Of a stretch of DNA of 64,000 bases, positions 56,946 through 64,000 are shown piece after piece; the first letter of the stretch is position 1, and each line of letters opens with the position of its first letter. This DNA is from Phallus indusiatus (lineage: Eukaryota > Basidiomycota > Agaricomycetes > Phallales > Phallaceae). Under the pieces are notes generated by a model. It made no database searches. It was not told the origin of the DNA and saw only the letters and a program-made list of their open reading frames with translations. The stretch spans positions 1,426,001-1,490,000 of the forward strand of contig JAQFWX010000002.1 of NCBI GenBank assembly GCA_027605045.1, written 5' to 3'. The translations under genes were made by a program, and so were the position numbers.

Positions 56946-59900
56946 ACAGTAATAGATTAGACTACTACCGATCTTTACATCTGCATCCGAATAATAATCA
57001 ATGGCAATTGTGACACTACTACGTGTTCAATGACCTCTATCGTACTCCGTCCATAATTAAGTTTTGCATTGAGACAAGAACGAAAAGAGAATTGTATAAT
57101 CCACATACACCTAAGCAAGAAACGGACGAACAGATATTTTCATACAACTATGAACACCTAAAAGAGGATTCCGCAACATATGCTTGGGACCCCTCTATGG
57201 ATCCCGAAGGGACGACGCGGCTTAGAAAGCAAAATTGGGTGAAAGGAAACCCAAGCAGTGACGGAATCAGATACGACCGGAGTATGTTTATCTGCGTTTT
57301 CCAATGGCCGGGTTATTGTCATCCGAAGGAAACACGAAAAGTGGGATCAAGATAGAAGCCGAAGGGTCATTGGTTTGAGCAGAAACAGCCAAACGATACA
57401 CGATACAAACGTTGACATGAGCGACAAAGGCAATGATAAAGAGAGATACAAGAACTCTGGGTTATCGCACTCAGGAAAACGGAAAGGTTGTCCAGTCCTT
57501 ATTATAGAAGACACATCCTGGCCCAGTTGTACAAGGTTGTGCAAGATAAGAGTATCCCATGCTGACTGTGCTGCTGCTTGGAGTTGCCTACCCGAGAAAC
57601 ATATCTCAACTAAGGAGTATTGCGACTGCGGGTACCCCGAATCAAACGCCTATCTCTTGGCTTTGCCCGTGTTTCTTTCCTTTTCTAAAAACCTGGGTTC
57701 TATCATAACTTTCATGAAACAAAATTTGGTCAAAGGTACATTAAGAAGACATACCTGCTTTTATGATCGTTATGGAATTGTTCTGCAATAGACTTTGGGA
57801 GAGAAAGACTAGTGTTTTCTGAGCATTTCCGGTGTTCGCAGGAGATATTGAGGTTTGTCTGGTTAGCAATCTCTTTCAAGCCTGAGAGAATGAATTAACG
57901 TAATGCTTATGACCTTCTAAGAAGAAAAAACTACATACCTCGATGCTAGGATTGAGGGTTGAAGTGTATTCTGGGGCTAATCTGCTAGTAGGGCTCGCTC
58001 AGACCATAGACGATGTATGTATAACCATATAGTGTTCTCCACAAATGCTGTACCTATTCCTATTCCGTTATCATTAATTCTGGGGTAAGCTTGCCTTCGA
58101 GCTTCATTAATAGTGTTAAGGATGAGAAGAGGCGAATAATACCTCGATCCGAGCGAGCTGCGCAACAAGAACAACCCTGAAATCGGAGATCCTGCACTTT
58201 CAATTTCTACTGAGCATCCAGCCTGTCGGTTTTGAGGATTGTATTCAAATCAATTTCAAAGTTCAGAGATATCATTTTTCTTCGAAGACTCCAGCGACAC
58301 CCTAATTCGTATCATGAAAAGCGAGTAAGAGCAAGAGAAGCTTCAATAGTACAACGTTATGTCACAATTGCAAAAGTCACTTCCCACTGCGCACGCCACA
58401 TCCGTATGAGAATGTAAAAAAGATTATAAATACACTTGTTGCGTAAGATGCTTTTATTATGCGAAAATAAATGTTAATCTGGGCTTGCCTTACAGAGAGT
58501 GCACACACTACAAGCACACATTCATCCTGATTCCCGAGTCCGGTGTCTTACTAGTAGCCGAAGGCCAGCTTATAATTTATGGATAGAACTTGCATTAAGA
58601 AAGGCATATGAGAAATACAAATACCAACAAAAGCGGGTCTTTCCTTCTCCTGGACACGTACGCTACTTGCAAGTGGCCGTTTCCTTGATCCGGAAAGATC
58701 TAAAAAGTCCAAACCTTATAAATTTTAAGGTCACCGTGAAAGGTTCGGATCCGTGTCATTTATTTCCTTTACATTGACATCACAACAATTCGAAGATGAT
58801 CCAGAGAACATAGTTACGCACCAATATGGTAAGAACAATCGCTGTAGTGTCCGCGTGGTTTGAGCGTGGCCCCGCTGTACCGTGCTGTACCGTGCTGTAC
58901 CGTAAGTGATAAGAACCAGTTGTTTCTCAGAAGATTATTGACTTCGTTATTGCCGTGGATACATGAAACTACAGCCATCCGCAAATCGCAAAGAAAGGCT
59001 CGAACGGCTTACTTGGGAATTCATAGTCAGGGGCATCAGCTCTCGTTTTTGGGAGAAGTGGTGCGTTCTGAATATTAGATTGAATTGTAGATCGAGTCGA
59101 GAAAACAAGATTTGTGAATACCAGCTGACGGCGATACCCGAAAGAAGATGTATCGATTTGGAAGTACTAAGCTGGGACTGCATCTCGAGAATTTAGAAGA
59201 ATTGGGTTCGACATATGTCCTTTACGTTAAACCCGACAAGCGGTACCTCACAAAAGGAGCACAGTGAATCTCGAATGGAAGATGAGATCGTTCTCGTATG
59301 ATGTATATGGCCGATTCAGCATGCAGACAGCTATATTGTCCCGGTTCGTTGAAAATCACTGCCAGCATCTCGTTATAATTACCTTATGAATTGCCAATGC
59401 ACACCCAGATAACGTCCATTGGTGGGTTTTTGATGGTCTTTTTAACTCTGAGGTCGTGCTGAGGCCTGTCAGCCTACGATATGTCTAGAGGACGAAGTCT
59501 CGTCTTAACAAGGTGTATCCGGGACTAGTTGCCACTTCGGTTATTTGCCTGCACGGAAGTCCCCTAAAGTCAGCGTTATAAAGCCACCGTTATTGAGTGC
59601 GGAAGAGTCTTTGAGCGGTTAGATAGTGACATTACAGTGGAATACTAAATAAGTATGCACTGGCGGGACCTTAAACGTTAAACACCTTCATAAGAAAACA
59701 CAGTTGAATTAAGAACATACTTTTCCCCGTTCTTAAAACCATGATAGGTGAAGTGTATAATAAATTGCATAAAGCCGATATGAGTATCTGACAACAAACG
59801 ATACGTAGACCTGTTTGTATAGAAGCGAGTGTCCGTAAAAGCTTATTCTAAATAGAGGAAGTATCTTACACAATATCTCTAAGTCACTGTCTTGTTCAAA

Positions 59901-62900
59901 GCCGTAGTATTTCTTAGCAACTCGGGGAAATTTGTCAAACATATACTAAGAGGAGGTAAGGGTGTAGTACGTTTTGAAAAGGAGAGCCGACCAAAATCAG
60001 GGTGTTCGCTTGCCTAACACAATAGCGCTGGGGGGGGAGAAACTTCTTTCGAGGAGAAAGTTACGGCCCAAGAAGCAAACCTTGTCTCGACTCACTGATG
60101 CAACGACAAGCGAGGTGCCTTTTGTTGATCTGGTCTGGAAAAAACCTTTGAGAACAAGCGTCTTATAAGTTTTTTCTTACAAAATTGGACTAGAAAGCAT
60201 GTGCAATTGCAAGGTAGCACAAGGTGAATGAAGATTCAAAATGAATGACGAGGGCGATAATACTTTCTCTCGAGATTGGAGCGCTAGATGAGCCGTTATG
60301 TTATGGACTAGCAGTTTCATCATATCTAATGTTGCATCCTGATCAATCGCCTTGAGCAAGAGTCCCTAGCCAATGTCATTGTTTTCTCGTGATATTCTTT
60401 CGGAAGCCGGACAGACATGCTTAGACTGGCACGTGTATGAATGGACAAACTGGCCGAAACAATTTAAGTGAACTGAAAACAGAAAAGATTACATACTCAT
60501 CAGAATTCCGGGGAAGAGCTTGGCTTGCACGCACGGAGGTGTGAGAACACGTCAGCCGCGTCCACCAGCTTCAAAGCCAAAGCAAAACTACCTTTTATTT
60601 CTTTTTCGTATACTTGCTGCTTCTAAGGTCCTCTTCTTCATAAATTGTGAGAAACATATGTTGCGACGAGACCCGCAACAACTGTAACTTACCGTTGCAT
60701 AGGCTAAAACTTGGAACGGCATGAAGACAACGTCTGTAAATTTTACATCGCGCGGCAGGAACACTGGATAAAGGGAATGACATGGTATGAACTACTTGTC
60801 TGGTTGAACACTGCACTCAGTCTTCCTTAAGTTTGCGTTAGTAGGAAGTTTCAACGATTACGACAAATGCCTACCACACCCGCCAGACCTTATCCACTCC
60901 AAGGCGTATTTGTGCAAGCAATAAATATGCCCTCCAGTTCATTATCCATTGCAGTTTTCTACGGCTTTCCCGCCTTAAAATAAGGACTTTTATACCTACC
61001 CTCTTTCCAGGATCGGTGCGGTTTGCCTTCACCCAGACGGGCAAAAAAGAACAGTGTGCGTCAACAGTTTGCGTCATAAAATCTAATAGTATATGATAAC
61101 CAAAACTCACGGTTCTGGTTAGTTGTGCGCACACAAATGAATAAATCATATTGTCCAATTTTTGCCAAAAGACACCTTTTGACTAACAATGCTTAACCGA
61201 GGCCGGGATACAGGTAAAGTTTCACAAGAAGTATGTGTACGATTCAGGTCGTCCCTAATATGAAACCATTGAGCAACTAGCGTAATGACCGACAAGAAAG
61301 TTCACCTCAAGCCGAAACTATTTTCCCATGTGTCGCTGAAGAAGGATGCCGCACATGAACTATTCTCAAGTTTTGAATGTTATGTCTAAAGCTGAACGTC
61401 TGAGCTTCTGAATGTCAGCCAGCTTCTGATAGTCCGAAAGTAGAAGTGACAAGAAAACAGATATGACCTGGACTTCTTGTAAGCCAATGTTCCTTTCAAA
61501 ACCAATTCAGGAAAGGATTCCTAAAAGCCGTATTCCACAGACGGACTTCCTGCAATGGACGGAGATGAGGATTGATATATTGAGCTGGTAAGCGTTTTCA
61601 GCCGGATTTGAACAAATAAACCATCCAATCGCGTTTGCAAAGTAGTTGACGAAGTCTACCCGAAAGAAATCATGGTACAGAAAGAAAAAGGAAGTATAGT
61701 ATATACCTTCAACCTTTGACTGAAGGACACTGCGATCTATTCCCTCGTTTCCTTCCTACAAACATAAATACAAAGAGACTTTCCAGTCATCGATGGTATC
61801 CACGTCAGTGTCTAAGAGATTTGACATAAAAGCTGTCACTTACAATGGTTATCTTAGAGTTTGCTTGACCCTGCCACTGGATCATTCCGTACAACATCAC
61901 GGTCTGGCGCCGGTTTTTTCCACCATGTGCATGTCCACTGAGGCGTCGTTTCACAAAGACGAAAAAACGAGAGGTTCAGGAGGAAATTTCTCTGTGTGAT
62001 TTCCACATATCGGGGTTTTCTTCTCAAATAATCTCCGGCCGTTCTACGTGTTCTTTGAGCACCTGTCTTACTAGGCTATCACTGGCACTCACACCAATAG
62101 GCTCGTCGCGGTGTGAACGTTCTCGTCTTTTTTTCTCTCCTTGTCTTCTGGGATTTTACGTCACGGCGTCATTACATTTCTCATCTCCTTTTCTTCCATA
62201 TTCATTCGAGGTTTATGGCAATTGACAAAAGCGGATGGTGGCTTTTTTTGGAGAGAGCTCAAGGCCTGGGATAGTCCAAAAACATCGGCCCAGTGACAGT
62301 TCTGGTAAGTTACCCGTCCATGCAACTGAACTTCCTTTCGTTTTTTACATTAATGTTCTGCGGCTCATTTTAGTTTACCGTAGCTTTCGGCTTTTTGGTT
62401 TTTCCCCCCAGATGAAGGACCGATTCCCGCTCTTGTTCTGTTCATCCTGTTCATCGATCTCAATGATACCTATCTCTTTCTCGTCTGGGAACGCTGTGTC
62501 TGCTTCTGGACACGAGGCTGCCATGTCACATTCCACATCCCACATTTCATGAATGATGTTGGTATTCGGTTTGCTAAACGGCGGTGACGTGTATCTGAGA
62601 TCCACTCCTGAAAACCTGTGGGCTTGGACTTTCATCTTTTTTTCCACCGGATACCATACGAACTTCAATACTTACTTCTAAATGACATTCACACCGGTAA
62701 GCGGATCACTTTTCGAATCTAGAACTCTATTCCATGTCTCATCCTCTCCTTGCATTCTATTCAGGTCCAAATTTTAGGGGCAAGTCAATTGCAAGAAATA
62801 ACCTCACCCCATATTCTCCTTGTACTATTCGACCATCATGAGTCTAGATTATCTAGCACTGCCACGTCCCTGTATTACCATCAACTATATAAATTGGAAC

Positions 62901-64000
62901 ATTTCAAAAATCCCATGAAACAGCAGATTCGCAATTTCCCCTTGTAGCCCAAAGTTGTAGTATCTTCGTTGAAAGAAGGGAATTTGGAAATGTCATCATT
63001 GGTCTCCATAACCAACGTTCTTGTCCTATCTCTTTTCCTGCCTTTGCTAAATTTATTGACCTCAAAATTTCACGCAGGGTCTCCCTAATATAGGGTCTCC
63101 GGTTATGTTTTTGAATGCCCGAACTCAAAGGATGCAGCATGGAACAATAATTGGCGTGAACCCCCCTTTGCCAGATGTTGTTATTGAAGTTTTTTCAAAG
63201 TCCTTTTGCACACTCACCTCATAACAGGGGACGGTCTTCGTCGTTGTAGAACTCGAAGGAAATAACGCTCGTCTTGAAATTCCGTAAGTTGTTCGTTTAC
63301 GCGCTGTCATATTTTTGATCATGCTTCTTTCGGAAATTTATTTTTCTAGTCTTGCATCCCTTAGGAGGGCTGGATGAGATCACGTCAACCAGAAGTCATT
63401 TTCTCTCGGGGTGCCCACAATTCGTGTGTCAAGCACTAGTAAATGTATATTTGCCTTTGGGCCATTTCCCCGCATCTTTGTTAATCAAATTCCTGATTTA
63501 CATTTCGCTCTCATGATAAATTAACGGGCATGGTCACGATATAGGATATTGACATTGACGTATGATGGAATGGAATAGAAGCTTTCAAACTGAGCTACTT
63601 TTAGCATCCGCTGCTGAATCTGCAAACCTGGAAGAGTCCTGATTGGCAGTTGGCAGACAATTCACCAAGAAGCTCCTATTTCACGGGACACCATTGGTTT
63701 CTGGCCTCTTTCCATTCCGCACGTTCTCAAGCTATTCATTGTAAACCTTTTTCTTACGTATACGGCACCCATGCTGCTAATATGCCATGTTATATGATCT
63801 TTTCCACAATGAGCTGTTTGCGTGCGTGCGTGCTATCTTGCTATCTTTGAAGATCATACGTTCAAGATACTAATCAGTTAGGACCTTAGACATGAACTTG
63901 AACTTGAATTGCCAAGCACCGTTTTGTCTGCTGCTCTCGAAAACCTGGAACGAAAAAGCGATAGTTGCCCTAAACGTAAAGATTTGTGAATGGCACGATC
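56946..64000. other. Seven-kilobase stretch with no supportable gene
   Basis: Open frames are short, overlap on both strands, mostly lack ATG starts and show no family pattern even when trial-spliced. The longest (57258-57791) opens with GTG and has no recognisable domain. A GCTGTACCGT unit is repeated three times in tandem at 58874-58903. A frame at 62375-62668 (minus) has a protein-like acidic composition (FPDEKEIGIIEIDEQDEQN) but no ATG and no clear exons to join; it might be a fragment of an unrecognised gene. Old decayed repeats or long non-coding transcripts are possible. Confidence 0.4.

Noticed and set aside
57258..57791. 177-codon open frame as a gene
   Set aside because: It starts with GTG, has no domain or hydrophobic pattern, and no supporting splice or promoter signs.
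58874..58903. CRISPR-like or regulatory array
   Set aside because: Just three perfect 10-bp tandem units without spacers; a minor short tandem repeat.
62375..62668. 97-codon minus-strand frame as a gene
   Set aside because: Protein-like acidic composition, but it opens with TTG and no flanking exons could be joined to it; kept only as a remark in the 57-64 kb entry.

Overview
This is nuclear DNA of a filamentous basidiomycete, most likely a mushroom-forming Agaricomycete. Genes are dense and split by many introns of about 50-75 nt. The gene set includes families typical of that group: DUF6533 and DUF7330 proteins, an F-box/LRR protein, an Ifi6/Ifi27-like protein, a fungalysin M36 protease, an Atg22-like transporter and a fungal URA2 with glutamine amidotransferase, carbamoyl-phosphate synthase, degenerate dihydroorotase and aspartate transcarbamylase domains. 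The species cannot be named from the sequence. Protein features below come from splicing by eye; exon boundaries are firm where motif continuity and frame agree, and I say where they are not.

Layout. 1-7 kb: N-terminus of a secreted fungalysin (minus), an Atg22-like vacuolar transporter and an SRPK-type kinase. 7.5-10.6 kb: first copy (A) of a palindromic repeat element. 10.7-25.3 kb: leukotriene-A4-hydrolase-type aminopeptidase and an SDR (head to head), a hypothetical protein, pectin methylesterase and a UDP-glycosyltransferase (head to head), an Ifi27-like secreted/membrane protein, Rab18 and a Dap1/PGRMC cytochrome b5 protein (head to head, 94 bp apart). 27-35 kb: a 934-residue disordered protein, a second SDR, a tiny CCRC-tailed membrane protein, a Whi2-like BTB protein and diphthamide protein Dph3 (head to head). 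36-44.5 kb: URA2, convergent with the DNA polymerase epsilon subunit Dpb4. 45.3-47 kb: a DUF6533 membrane protein hidden by very short exons. 47.8-50 kb: element copy B. 50.4-54 kb: a broken F-box gene and a DUF7330 protein. 54-57 kb: element copy C. 57-64 kb: no supportable gene.

The most unusual feature is the palindromic element, present three times (A about 7.5-10.6 kb, B about 47.8-50.0 kb, C about 54.1-56.9 kb). Each copy has one or two TATA-containing promoter modules that fire into a long inverted repeat. Each arm carries a small ORF conserved in frame between arms and between copies. No transposase, reverse transcriptase or integrase is visible in any copy. Transcription from the modules would give long hairpin RNAs. 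A second unusual point is five GC-AG introns in four genes, two of them in the Rab18 gene.

Most other genes are housekeeping (pyrimidine synthesis, diphthamide synthesis, replication, vesicle traffic, autophagy, sterol/heme binding). The pectinesterase and fungalysin point to growth on plant material and protein.
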